From NCBI GenBank assembly GCA_016703525.1, contig JADJBW010000001.1, positions 248,001 to 312,000 of the forward strand: a stretch of 64,000 nucleotides of DNA, given 5' to 3'. A program made the translations under genes and the position numbers. Positions 16,828-25,841 of this stretch are shown in pieces. The notes under the pieces are model-generated. The model had not been told where the DNA came from. It did not search any database and saw nothing but the letters and a program-made list of their open reading frames with translations. Source of the stretch: Actinomycetota bacterium (GTDB lineage Bacteria; Actinomycetota; Acidimicrobiia; Acidimicrobiales; Microtrichaceae). Position 1 is the first letter of the stretch. Every line of letters begins with the position of its first letter.

Positions 16828-17681
16828 CAGCGCCAGACCAGCGCCCGGCCGACCCCGCTGTGCCGACAGTTCGCATCGTGGGCGGTGGTCGGGCCGGCGG
16901 CTCGTTCGCGCGCGCGCTCGCCGCACGCGGGTGGGCGGTCGACGGGCCCATCGGGCGTGGTGACGTCGTGCGCGACGCCGCCGCCGGCGTCGAGTTGGTG
17001 TTGATCTGCGTGCCCGATGCGCAGGTCGCGTCGGTCGGAGCCTCCATCGAGCCCTCACCGACGACGGTGATCGCCCACGTCGCAGGCTCCCTCGGGCTCG
17101 ACGTGTTGGCCTCGCATCCGCGCACCGCATCGGTGCATCCGCTCGTGTCGCTGCCCGACCCCGAGACCGGCGCGCTGCGGCTCCTCGACGCCGCCGCCTT
17201 CGCTGTCGCCGGTGATGCGATGGCGAAGCGAGTCGTCGAGTCGCTCGGGGGCCGGTTCGTGCCCGTTCCCGATGCATCCAGAGCGCTCTACCACGCGGCG
17301 GCGTGCGTCGCCTCGAACCACCTGGTCGCGCTGCTCGGCCAGGCGGAACGCATTGCCGCGCAGGCGGGCGTGCCGTTCGAGATGTACGCCGATCTGATCC
17401 GCGGCTCGGTCGACAACGCGTTGACGCTCGGACCGGCGCGCGCCCTGACCGGCCCCGCCGCACGCGGCGACGAGGCCACGATCGCGCGGCACCTCGCGGC
17501 GCTCGATCCGTTGGAACGCGCCGGGTACCGGGCGCTCGCCGCCGAGGCGCGCCGCCTCGCAGGTCGCGACGCCGACGACGCCGACGGTTCAAGTGCCGCC
17601 ACCGACGGCTCAAGTGCCACCGACGGCTCGGCGCCCACCCGTGCCGCCGATCGATCGACCCCACATCCCGAGGAGCGCTGA
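16824..17681 (+). CDS. Rossmann/DUF2520 protein, probable ketopantoate reductase PanG type
   Basis: An N-terminal NAD(P)-binding strand-turn (VRIVGGGRAGGSFARAL) is followed by a helical DUF2520-type domain with the conserved HPL and AACVASNHLVALLGQAE segments (285 aa). The same family occupies this place in mycobacteria (Rv3603c). DUF2520 members called PanG are known as an alternative ketopantoate reductase in Francisella. The position 1 bp before panC makes pantoate synthesis a sensible guess. The C-terminal 40 residues are a low-complexity Ser/Asp/Thr tail with a near-repeat (SSAATDGSSATDG). Confidence 0.7.
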   Translation: MTAPDQRPADPAVPTVRIVGGGRAGGSFARALAARGWAVDGPIGRGDVVRDAAAGVELVLICVPDAQVASVGASIEPSPTTVIAHVAGSLGLDVLASHPRTASVHPLVSLPDPETGALRLLDAAAFAVAGDAMAKRVVESLGGRFVPVPDASRALYHAAACVASNHLVALLGQAERIAAQAGVPFEMYADLIRGSVDNALTLGPARALTGPAARGDEATIARHLAALDPLERAGYRALAAEARRLAGRDADDADGSSAATDGSSATDGSAPTRAADRSTPHPEER

Positions 17682-17682
17682 C

Positions 17683-18559
17683 GTGGAGATCCTGCACACC
17701 GTCGACGAGGTCCGGAACCGCCTCGGCTCGGCGCGCCACGAAGGTGCGTCGGTCGGGCTCGTGCCGACCATGGGTGCGTTGCACGCGGGCCACCTCTCGC
17801 TGGTGACCGCGGCACGTCGCCACGACGTGGTGGTCGCGACGATCTTCGTGAACCCCCTCCAGTTCGCTCCGACCGAGGATCTCGCCGCGTACCCGCGCGA
17901 TCTCGATGGCGACGCCGCGCTCGCCGCCGCCGCCGGCGTCGACGTGCTCTTCGCCCCGAGCGTCGCCGAGATGTACCCGGATCAGGTGCGCACGTCGGTG
18001 TCGGTGTCGGGCGTCTCGGCCTCGATGGAGGGAGCATCGCGGCCGACCCACTTCGACGGCGTCGCGACCGTGGTCGCGAAGCTGTTCAACATCGTTGGTC
18101 CGTGCACCGCCTACTTCGGCGAGAAGGACTTCCAGCAGCTCGCCGTGATCCGTCGCATGACCGGGGACCTCTCGGTGCCCGTCGAAGTGATCGGCTGCCC
18201 GACCGTGCGTGAGCCCGACGGCCTCGCGCTCTCCAGCCGGAACGTGAACCTCGATCCCGACGAGCGGGTCGTCGCGCCGGTGCTGCACCGGGCGTTGGAG
18301 CGGGGAGCGGCCGCCATCGCCCACGGGGCAACCGACGCCGGCGGTGCGCGAACTGATGGCCTCGATCATCCGGGACACCCCGCTCGGCGAGCTCGACTAC
18401 GTGGAGATCGCGGATGCGGACACCCTCGAGCCGCAGACGGTCTGCGGCCCAGACAGCCGGCTGTTCGGGGCGCTTCGGTTCCGCCGCGCGCGGCTGATCG
18501 ACAACGTGGGAGTACCGTCGCCTTCCGCATCTCGCTCGGAAGGACCGTCCCATGGTTGA
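17683..18559 (+). CDS. panC: Pantothenate synthetase, frame interrupted
   Basis: Joins pantoate and beta-alanine with ATP. The N-terminal part is textbook: VPTMGALHAGHLSLV, NPLQFAPTEDLAAYPR, FGEKDFQQLAVIRRM and LALSSRNV. After the ALERGAAAIAHGATDAG helix the frame breaks near 18335-18345. The expected continuation (VRELMASIIRD, LDYVEIADADTLEP, ARLIDNV) runs in the +1 frame to 18559. A 2-nt loss (GC in GGCGGTGCG) or a 1-nt gain would explain it. Because panC is normally required, an assembly error is more likely than decay. It starts at GTG 17683, and the 3' end overlaps nadB by 8 nt. No panD was found in the window. Confidence 0.85.
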
Positions 18560-20128
18560 GCTCGACCTCCTCGTTCTTGGCAGCGGAGTCGCGGGGCTGT
18601 CGGCAGCGGTGCGGGCGGCCGAGACCGCCGGGCTGCGGGTCGGCGTCGTGACGAAGGCGGAGTTGCACCAGGCCACGACCCGCTGGGCGCAGGGCGGCGT
18701 GGCGGCAGCGCTGTCGGGTGACCCGGAGGAGACCGACCTGCACCTGTCCGACACGCTGGCCGCCGGCGTGGGGCTCTGCGACATCGAAGCGGTCCGGGTG
18801 CTGGTCGACGAGGGACCCGGCCGCGTGCACGACCTGATCGCCCTCGGCGCGCTGTTCGATCGCGATGCGGAGGGACGGTTGGAGCTGGCCCGCGAGGGCG
18901 GACACAGCGTGCCCCGCGTGGTCCACGCCGGCGGCGCCGCGACGGGCGCCGAGATCGACGCGAGCGGGTCGACGTGATCCACGAGCGGTGCTTCGCGCTC
19001 GACCTGATCGTGGAGGACGGCCGGTGCGTCGGCGTGCACGCCCTCGACGCGGACGGCCGGCGCATCGAGGTTCGGGCGCGCCACACCCTGCTCGCCACCG
19101 GCGGCGCCGGGCAGCTCTTCGCGGTGACGACCAACCCCCCGGAGGCAACCGGAGACGGCGTGGCCATGGCGTTGCGCGCCGGGGTGGCCGTCGCCGACCT
19201 GGAGTTCTTCCAGTTCCACCCGACGGCGCTCGACCATCCCTCCATGCCGCGTCCGCTGCTGTCGGAAGCACTGCGCGGTCATGGGGCGCTCCTGCGCGAC
19301 GCACGCGGCGAGCGTTTCGTCGACGAGCTGCTGCCGCGAGATGTGGTGTCGCGGGCCATCACCGCCCGCATGCTCGAGCAGGGTGTCGACCGCGTGTGGC
19401 TCGATGCGACGGTGCTCGACCACTTCGACATCCGGTTCCCGACGATCGCCGCCGACCTCGATGCCGCCGGACTCGATCCGGCGACCGAATGGCTGCCCGT
19501 GGCGCCCGCAGCGCATCACCAGTGCGGCGGCATCATCACCGATCTGAACGGCGCCACGTCGATGCCCGGACTGTGGGCCGCGGGCGAGACCTCGTGTTCG
19601 GGCGTGCACGGCGCGAACCGGCTGGCGTCGAACTCGTTGCTCGAAGGCATGGTGTTCGGCGCCCGAGTGGTCGAGGCGATCGCGGCGGGGGTCGTTGCCG
19701 CCGAGGCCACCGGCGCGATGCGCACGGTGGCCGGCCGGCCGACGTCGGGAACGGTGATCGGCGGACAGCGTCTGGCGCTGCCGGAGCGAGCGAGGTCGAC
19801 GGCGACGACCATCGACCGGCAGCGGGTGGTGGAGCTCCGCCACCAGTTGCAGCGCGCCCTCACCACCCACGCCGGGGTGCTGCGCACCGCAGCGTCGATC
19901 CGGTCGGCGACCGACGCACTGCTGGCTGTCGACGCCGAGATTCCGGCGGGCACGGTGGACCCGGCGGTGTGCGAGCTCGCCAACCTGGTGGAGGTGGGCG
20001 CGGCGCTCCTCGCGGCGGCCGATGCCCGCGAGGAGAGCCGCGGTGCGCACGCCCGAACCGACTTCCCCGGCGCCCACGAGGCGTTCCGTCTGCGCCTCGT
20101 CATCGGCGGGCCGCCCGCGCACGGCTAA
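18552..20128 (+). CDS. nadB: L-aspartate oxidase, frame interrupted
   Basis: An FAD enzyme that oxidises aspartate to iminoaspartate for NAD synthesis. Start ATG 18552; the first part has the FAD-binding LLVLGSGVAGLSAAV, and TTRWAQGGVAAAL. The frame stops at 18975-18977, just after ATGAEID. The remainder (ATGGAGQLF, FFQFHPTAL, LWAAGETSCSGVHGANRLASNSLLEG) continues in another frame to 20128. From the family pattern about eight residues of a helix appear to be missing at the junction, plus one base, so a ~25-nt deletion is possible. It is separated from nadC by the signalling island. Confidence 0.85.
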
Positions 20129-20134
20129 TCCTCG

Positions 20135-20140
20135 TATCAT
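20135..20140 (+). promoter_or_regulatory. Putative -10 (TATCAT) of the glnX-pknG operon
   Basis: TATCAT lies 9 nt before the ATG of a tiny ORF at 20150. It is the best AT-rich element between nadB and glnX. No clear -35 is seen. Confidence 0.4.
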
Positions 20141-20149
20141 GGCGAGACC

Positions 20150-20176
20150 ATGCGCGCCGACGTGAGCTGCCCGTGA
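20150..20176 (+). CDS. Possible 8-codon leader peptide overlapping glnX
   Basis: ATG 20150 opens a frame encoding MRADVSCP and stops at TGA 20174-20176. This TGA overlaps the GTG start of glnX (GTGA). The ATG is at leaderless distance from TATCAT. Termination here would place a ribosome on the glnX start, so it may couple or regulate translation of the operon. It is too short for conservation to be judged, and chance is possible. Confidence 0.35.
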   Translation: MRADVSCP

Positions 20177-21455
20177 CCTCGGTGTCGACCACTTCGCCGC
20201 GGCCTGGCGTCCGTCTCGCCGGTCTCGCTGACCTCGCGACCCCGGCGAGGCTCAGGATCCTCAACGTTGCGATCGGCGTCGCGCTCGCGGTGGTCGCCCT
20301 GGTGTGGCTCGATTCCATGGCCGTCCGCCTCGACCGCATCGACTCCGGACGCGAGGCCGCCGAGGGTGTCCGCCAGCTGCAATCGGTTCGCGACGCGCTC
20401 GTGCGTGCCGACTCGCTCGCGACCGCAGGATTCCTCGAAGCGGGTCTCGACGACCCGACCCGTCGAGCAGCGTATGTGGACGCGCTCGACCAGGCGGCGC
20501 TCGAGCTCACCACCGCCTCGCGGCGCGTCGAGGGGTCGGACGCGACGCTGCTCGGCAGGGTGTCGGCCAACGTTGGCGACTACCGCGGTCTGGTGGAATC
20601 GGCCCGGGCGAACAACCGTCAGGGGTTCCCCGTCGGTGCGGCCTATCAACGCGCGGCCGGCTCGTTGCTGCGTGACGACCTCCTGCCGGCGCTCGCGACC
20701 GCCGACTCGCGGTTGCGGAGCCGGGCCGAGTCGTTGCTCACCTCCGACGGCCGAGCTCTGCTGTGGGTCGTGGCGGGCGTGGTGATCTGCCTGGCGGCGG
20801 CGTGGTACGCCAACCGGTGGATCCGGCGCCGCATGCGACGTCGGATCAATATCGGGCTGGCCGGAGCGGCCGCGGTCGCGGTGGTGGGGTCACTGATCGG
20901 CATCACCCAGCTGGTTTCGGTGTCGAACACGGCGAGCTCGACGTTCGAGGGATCGTTCCGCACCGCTCGGCTGCTTGTGGATGCACGCGCCGCCGCCTTC
21001 GACGCTCGGTCGGCGGAGGCCTCGGCCCTGGCCTTTCGGTCGAGCGCGGCGACCGCCCTTGAACGGTTCAACGCACGCATCGAGGACGCCTCGTCGGCAC
21101 TCGCCGATTCGGGAGCGGTCGGCGCGCCGTTGAAGGAACAGCTCGACGACTATTCGGTGCGCGCGAACGCCGTGGAGCAGCTTGCGGCCGACGGTCAGCG
21201 ATCGGTGGCCATCGCCGCGTCGCTCGGTGAGGCGGTCCCCGAGTCGCCGTCCGACGCGCGGTCTGCGACCGCCTTCGGCGAGTTCGACACGCAGAGCCTG
21301 CAGGAGCTCAATCGGGCCGACAGCGCGACCCGCTCCGCGCTCGACGGACTGCGCGGTGGGCTCGGCTGGTCGCGCTGGGCGATGCTCGTGGCGATCATCG
21401 CCGCGATCGGCGCAGCGACGCTGGGGATCGCACAACGGTTGAGGAGTACCGGTGA
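20173..21455 (+). CDS. glnX: GlnX-like membrane sensor protein
   Basis: A 427-residue membrane protein. Helices are at about 29-47, 196-215, 226-249 and 401-420, giving two outer helical-bundle domains of ~150 residues each. A very basic inner loop (RWIRRRMRRR) fixes the orientation. This four-helix, duplicated layout and the glnX-glnH-pknG order match mycobacterial GlnX (Rv0412c), which relays GlnH binding to PknG. The frame slips at the very end. As read it runs on to 21861, but one missing G near 21443 would give the ending RLREYR and stop at 21455, overlapping glnH by GTGA. Assignment is by topology and context. Confidence 0.75.
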
Positions 21456-22450
21456 CACGCAGCCGTCATCAGGTTGTCGCGGCGTTGATCCGCACGGTGT
21501 CGATCGGCACGGCGTTGATCTGCACGGCGGTGCTCGCCGGCGGATGTGCGACCGCCACACCCGACGTCGCGGTTGCCACCACCACCACGACCGCGCCGCC
21601 GACCACGGCGGCACCGAGCTCGCTCCCCGCCGGCTGCGACGACGTCGAGGACCTCGCGGATACGGCGTCGTATTCGCCGAAGCTCACCGACGGCGGGACG
21701 GTCGCTGCGATCCGCCAGGCCGGCGTGCTGCGCGTCGGCGTGTCCGACGACACGCTGCTGTTCGGATATCGCGACCCGGCCACCGACCGCCTGGAGGGCT
21801 TCGACATCGAGCTGTTGCGTCTCGTCTCCAAGTCGATCTTCGGCGCGGCGACCGGGGATGAGCGGCTGCGATTCGTCGTCATGGCGTACTCCGATCGGCT
21901 CCCGGCCCTCGAGGAGGGTCGAGTGGACCTGGTGGCGCACACGATGACGATCAATTGCACTCGCTGGGCGCGGATCGGCTTCAGTGCGACCTACCTCGAC
22001 GCGGGCCAGCGGCTGCTCGTGCGAGCCGACTCCAACGTGGACGCGCTGGAGGGGCTCGGGACGAACGATCGCCTGTGCGTAACCGCCGGTTCGACCAGCT
22101 CGGACAACTCGTCGGGGCTCGCCGTGAAGGTGGTGACCGTCCCGGACATCACCGACTGCCTGGTGAAGTTCCAGCGGGGGGAGGTCTCGGCCATCCGAAG
22201 CGACGACACCGTCCTCGCCGGGTTCGCCGCACAGGACCCCGGCGCCCGCGTCGTCGGTCCGCGGCTGTCGCGCGAGCCGTACGGGATCGGCGCCAAGGCC
22301 GGCTCGGTCGACCTTGTGCGCCACGTCAACGCGGTGATCGAGCAGGCGTTCGCGGACGGTACCTGGCAGCTGATCTACGACCAGAACCTCGCCCCCACGC
22401 TCGGCGCGGCCACCGTGCCGACCCGGGTGTACGACCGGCCGGTGCCGTGA
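21452..22450 (+). CDS. glnH: Amino-acid-binding lipoprotein GlnH
   Basis: A 332-residue type-2 periplasmic binding protein. The signal peptide ends in lipobox LAGGC (Cys near residue 32), and a short Thr/Pro-rich spacer follows. The core starts at IRQAGVLRVGVSDDTLLFGYRDP, with GFDIELLRLVSKSIFG and the hinge segment LCVTAGSTSSDN, as in glutamine/polar amino-acid binders. No ABC permease or ATPase is adjacent, so it probably acts as a sensor input for GlnX/PknG and not for uptake. It overlaps both neighbours by 4 nt (GTGA). Confidence 0.85.
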   Translation: MTRSRHQVVAALIRTVSIGTALICTAVLAGGCATATPDVAVATTTTTAPPTTAAPSSLPAGCDDVEDLADTASYSPKLTDGGTVAAIRQAGVLRVGVSDDTLLFGYRDPATDRLEGFDIELLRLVSKSIFGAATGDERLRFVVMAYSDRLPALEEGRVDLVAHTMTINCTRWARIGFSATYLDAGQRLLVRADSNVDALEGLGTNDRLCVTAGSTSSDNSSGLAVKVVTVPDITDCLVKFQRGEVSAIRSDDTVLAGFAAQDPGARVVGPRLSREPYGIGAKAGSVDLVRHVNAVIEQAFADGTWQLIYDQNLAPTLGAATVPTRVYDRPVP

Positions 22451-23583
22451 CGCGCTCCGCCGCCACCGCAGGGGCAGCGACGGTTCCCGACGAGCGCGCC
22501 TTTGCCGCCATGGTCGAGGATCTCGACCGGTGGCGCCGGGCAACCGGAGCGACGCTCGTCGACCTCGACGATCAGCTCGTCGGCGCGGCGCCGACGGAAC
22601 GAGACGACCTGGCGCTGACCATGGTGCTGTGGAAGTCGGCCGGCGAACGCATCGGCGAGATCGCCCTCGCCGATGCCCGCAACGTGACGGCGCGAACCGC
22701 GGCGATGGGCCGGCTTGATGCCTCGATCAACGACAACGACGGATCGGCGCTCGCAGCCAACCTCGCCGAGGCCCGAGCCCTCGTCGACGCGATGATCGCT
22801 CGACTCGGAGCGACGCAGGAGTCGCGGGCTCGCGAGGAGACCCGGTGGGTGCAGACGACCTCCGCGATTCGTGCCGACCTGACCGCCGCCGGCGAGGTGG
22901 CCGAGCAACTCGGCGATCGGGTACGGACGGTGGCGGAGTTGTCGGCGCGCCTGGAGTCGCTCCGGGCGGCCGACCGGTCGTCGCCCATCGCCGCCGCCGA
23001 GGTCGATCGCTCGCTCACCGAACTCGCGGCCAGCGCCTCATCGCTCAGGGCCGCGTTGGACGCGGCCCGTCGTGACCGCGACAGCGTCCTCGCTCGTATC
23101 CCGGAGATCCCGGGGCTGATCGCGGCCGCGCGAGACCGCCAGCGCACGATCGAGGAGCTTGCCGCGCGGTGCCGCGATGCCATCGGCGAGGCGCCGCGGC
23201 TCGCCGTCCCGTCGGTCGACGCCCTGGGTGACCCGCCGGCGACGGCCCCGGGCGCGCCGTGGGCGCAGGTGCGCGACGGCGTCGGCGCCTTTCTCGATCG
23301 GCTCGGACGAGTGAACGCGGCGTTCGATCACCTCGAGGGGGCGTTCGGCGACCCGCTGGCGCGCCGAACCGAGCTCCGTGGGCTGCTCCAGGCCGTGCGC
23401 GACAAGGCGGCCGCCCGCGGATTCGCCGAGGACCCGGCGATCGAGGCCTCATACCGGAGTGCCCACGATGTGCTGTGGACCGCTCCGACCGACCTGACTC
23501 GGGGGCAGGCAGCGGTGGATCGCTACCTCGCGGAGGTCAACGCCCGCCTCGCCCCGTCGATCGCTGAGGGAGATGCCCGGTGA
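22447..23583 (+). CDS. Unknown mostly helical protein between glnH and pknG
   Basis: A 378-residue, soluble, Ala/Arg/Glu-rich protein. Long helical stretches with heptad-like Leu/Ala spacing suggest coiled coils (roughly residues 60-260), for example ARALVDAMIARLGATQESRA. No signal peptide, membrane helix or Cys pattern is seen. Mycobacterial glnH and pknG are adjacent without such a gene, so this is an extra component. GTG 22447 overlaps glnH and the stop overlaps pknG, giving strict operon membership. A linker or scaffold between membrane sensor and kinase is a guess. I do not recognise the family. Confidence 0.7.
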   Translation: MTRSAATAGAATVPDERAFAAMVEDLDRWRRATGATLVDLDDQLVGAAPTERDDLALTMVLWKSAGERIGEIALADARNVTARTAAMGRLDASINDNDGSALAANLAEARALVDAMIARLGATQESRAREETRWVQTTSAIRADLTAAGEVAEQLGDRVRTVAELSARLESLRAADRSSPIAAAEVDRSLTELAASASSLRAALDAARRDRDSVLARIPEIPGLIAAARDRQRTIEELAARCRDAIGEAPRLAVPSVDALGDPPATAPGAPWAQVRDGVGAFLDRLGRVNAAFDHLEGAFGDPLARRTELRGLLQAVRDKAAARGFAEDPAIEASYRSAHDVLWTAPTDLTRGQAAVDRYLAEVNARLAPSIAEGDAR

Positions 23584-25841
23584 GCCAATCGTGTGACCAG
23601 CCGGGATGCACCGGAACGATCGTCGACGGGTATTGCGATGTGTGTGGCCTTGCGCCCGCGGCGACGGTACCGCCGGCTCCGGCGACGCCCGGTGCCGCAG
23701 CCTCGTCGGCCGCCTCGGCGGTGAACTCGCCCGCTTCAGCGGGCGTCTCCCCGTCGACTGGATCGGCTCGGCTCGCGTCGGCCCGGCTCGGCTCTGCCCG
23801 ATTCGGGTCGTCGCGCCTGGACCCCGCGTCGCGGCCGACTCGCCGCTTGGGCCGGTCCCGCGTCACGCAGCGCCTCGGCATGGGGCTCACAACGGTGCCG
23901 ACGGCGCCGCTGCTCGATCCCCTCGCCTCGGTGATGTCGCCGGCAGAGGTGGCCGAGGACAAGCGGTACTGCTCGTCATGCAACGCGGCGGTCGGACGCT
24001 CGCGCGATGGGCAGCCGGGTCGCACCCAGGGCTTCTGCTCGGCGTGCGGTTCGCGTTTCGATTTCGATCCCAAGCTGAACCCCGGCGATGTGCTCGGTGG
24101 GCAGTACGAGGTGGTCGGCTGCCTCGCTCACGGTGGGATGGGCTGGATCTACCTGGCGCGCGATCGCAACGTGAACGACCGGTGGGTGGTGCTGAAGGGG
24201 CTGCTCAACGCGAGCGATCCCGACGCACTCGCCGCGGCGGTGGCCGAAAAGCGGTTCCTTGCCGAGGTTGAACACCCGCTGATCGTCGAGATCTACAACT
24301 TCGTCACCTCCCCGGACGCCACGTCGTACATCGTGATGGAGTACGTCGGCGGTCGCAGCCTCAGCCAGATCCTCAAGGCACGCCTCGCGGCCAATGGTGG
24401 CTCGTTCGATCCGATTCCGGTGGATCAGGCCATCGCCTACATCCTCGAAGTGCTGCCGGCCTTCTCCTACCTCCACGCACTCGGGTTGATCTACTGCGAC
24501 TTCAAGCCGGCCAACCTGATCCAGGTCGGTGACGCCGTGAAGCTCATCGACCTGGGCGGCGTGCGACGCCTCGACGACGACACCTCTGCGATCTACGGCA
24601 CCGTCGGGTTCCAGGCTCCCGAGGTGGCGTCGGAAGGGCCCACGGTCGCGTCCGACATCTTCACGATCGCCCGCACGCTCGCCGTGATGCTGTTCGAGTT
24701 CCAGGGCTACCAGAGCACGTACGTGTCGACGCTGCCGTCGCCCGAACAGGTGCCGCTGTTCGAGCGCTACGACTCGTTGTACCGCCTGCTGCTGAAGGCG
24801 ACGGCCCCGGCCGCCCACGACCGCTTTCAGTCGGCGGACGAGATGCGGGAACAGCTGCTCGGCGTGCTGCGCGAGGTGGTGGCCTCGGCGACCGGCGACG
24901 TCACGCGCTCGTTGCCGTCGACCGTGTTCGACCATCCGCCCGCGACCTCGATGCAGGTCGCGTGGTCGGACCTTCCGACCCCGAAGGTCGATCCCGACGA
25001 CCCGCTGGCCGGGTGGTTGGCGACGGTGACGGTGCGCGACCCCGCCGCCCGCGTCGCCGCACTCGCGTCGGCCCCCGAGACGACGCCGGCCGTGCGGCTG
25101 GCGATTGCGGAGGCGGCGCTCGCCGCCGGGGACCCGGCCCGTGCCGCTGCCGAGACCGCCGCGGTGTTGGACACCGACCCCTGGAACTGGCGGGCAATGT
25201 GGATCGACGGACTCGCGGCCCTTGCCCGAGGCGACGCCGCCGCAGCGGTCGCCGCGTTCAACGCCGTGTACGGCGAACTGCCGGGCGAACTCGCGCCCAA
25301 GGTGGCGCTCGCGTTGGCGTGTGAAGGCACCGGAGACCATGCGCTCGCCTGGCGCCTCTACGAGACCTGCGCCCGCACCGACGCCGCCTTCGTGTCGTGG
25401 GGCCGGTTCGGCCAGGCGCGGATCTCGCGTGCTGCAGGCGACGTCGACGCGGCCCTCGCGGCCCTCGCCGGCGTGCCGTCGTCGAGCCGAGCGTGGAACG
25501 AGGCGCATCTCGTGCGGGCCGATCTGCTGGTCGAACGGGCGACGCTGTCTCGGTCGCTCGACGATCTGGCCGTGGCGGCCGACGAGGCAGCGCTCGTCTC
25601 GATGGGGCCGTATCAGGACGCCGTTCGTCGTGCATCGATCCTGTCGTCCGCGCTCGACGCCGTGCTGGCATCGGCCGATGCCCCCGGCCGCACGGTCGGC
25701 GGTGTCGAGGCGACCCAGCTGCGGCTTCGGCTCGGCATCGAGGCGGCGTGGCGTGACGCCGCGCGGTATGCCGAGCGTCGACGCGATCGCATCGAGTGCG
25801 TCGACCGGGCCAACGACATCCGTCCCCTCACGACGCTGTGA
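23580..25841 (+). CDS. pknG: Serine/threonine protein kinase PknG
   Basis: A 753-residue soluble kinase with the PknG layout. At the N-terminus is an extra zinc ribbon (C5, C10, then CDVC) and a Ser/Ala linker, then the rubredoxin-like motif C131-x2-C134...C153-x2-C156 next to the kinase. The kinase starts at about residue 176 with Gly loop GCLAHGGMGWIYLA, Lys206, catalytic loop YCDFKPANL (Asp307; no HRD Arg, as in PknG) and DLG (Asp324). The C-terminal ~300 residues are TPR-like Ala-rich helices. In mycobacteria PknG senses amino acids through GlnX/GlnH and phosphorylates the FHA protein GarA. Here an FHA gene is four genes downstream. Confidence 0.9.
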   Translation: MSQSCDQPGCTGTIVDGYCDVCGLAPAATVPPAPATPGAAASSAASAVNSPASAGVSPSTGSARLASARLGSARFGSSRLDPASRPTRRLGRSRVTQRLGMGLTTVPTAPLLDPLASVMSPAEVAEDKRYCSSCNAAVGRSRDGQPGRTQGFCSACGSRFDFDPKLNPGDVLGGQYEVVGCLAHGGMGWIYLARDRNVNDRWVVLKGLLNASDPDALAAAVAEKRFLAEVEHPLIVEIYNFVTSPDATSYIVMEYVGGRSLSQILKARLAANGGSFDPIPVDQAIAYILEVLPAFSYLHALGLIYCDFKPANLIQVGDAVKLIDLGGVRRLDDDTSAIYGTVGFQAPEVASEGPTVASDIFTIARTLAVMLFEFQGYQSTYVSTLPSPEQVPLFERYDSLYRLLLKATAPAAHDRFQSADEMREQLLGVLREVVASATGDVTRSLPSTVFDHPPATSMQVAWSDLPTPKVDPDDPLAGWLATVTVRDPAARVAALASAPETTPAVRLAIAEAALAAGDPARAAAETAAVLDTDPWNWRAMWIDGLAALARGDAAAAVAAFNAVYGELPGELAPKVALALACEGTGDHALAWRLYETCARTDAAFVSWGRFGQARISRAAGDVDAALAALAGVPSSSRAWNEAHLVRADLLVERATLSRSLDDLAVAADEAALVSMGPYQDAVRRASILSSALDAVLASADAPGRTVGGVEATQLRLRLGIEAAWRDAARYAERRRDRIECVDRANDIRPLTTL

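Noticed and set aside
16177..18378. 733-codon frame antisense to folK, panG-like and panC
   Set aside because: Arg/His-rich low-complexity translation with no motif, and the plus strand encodes known enzymes.
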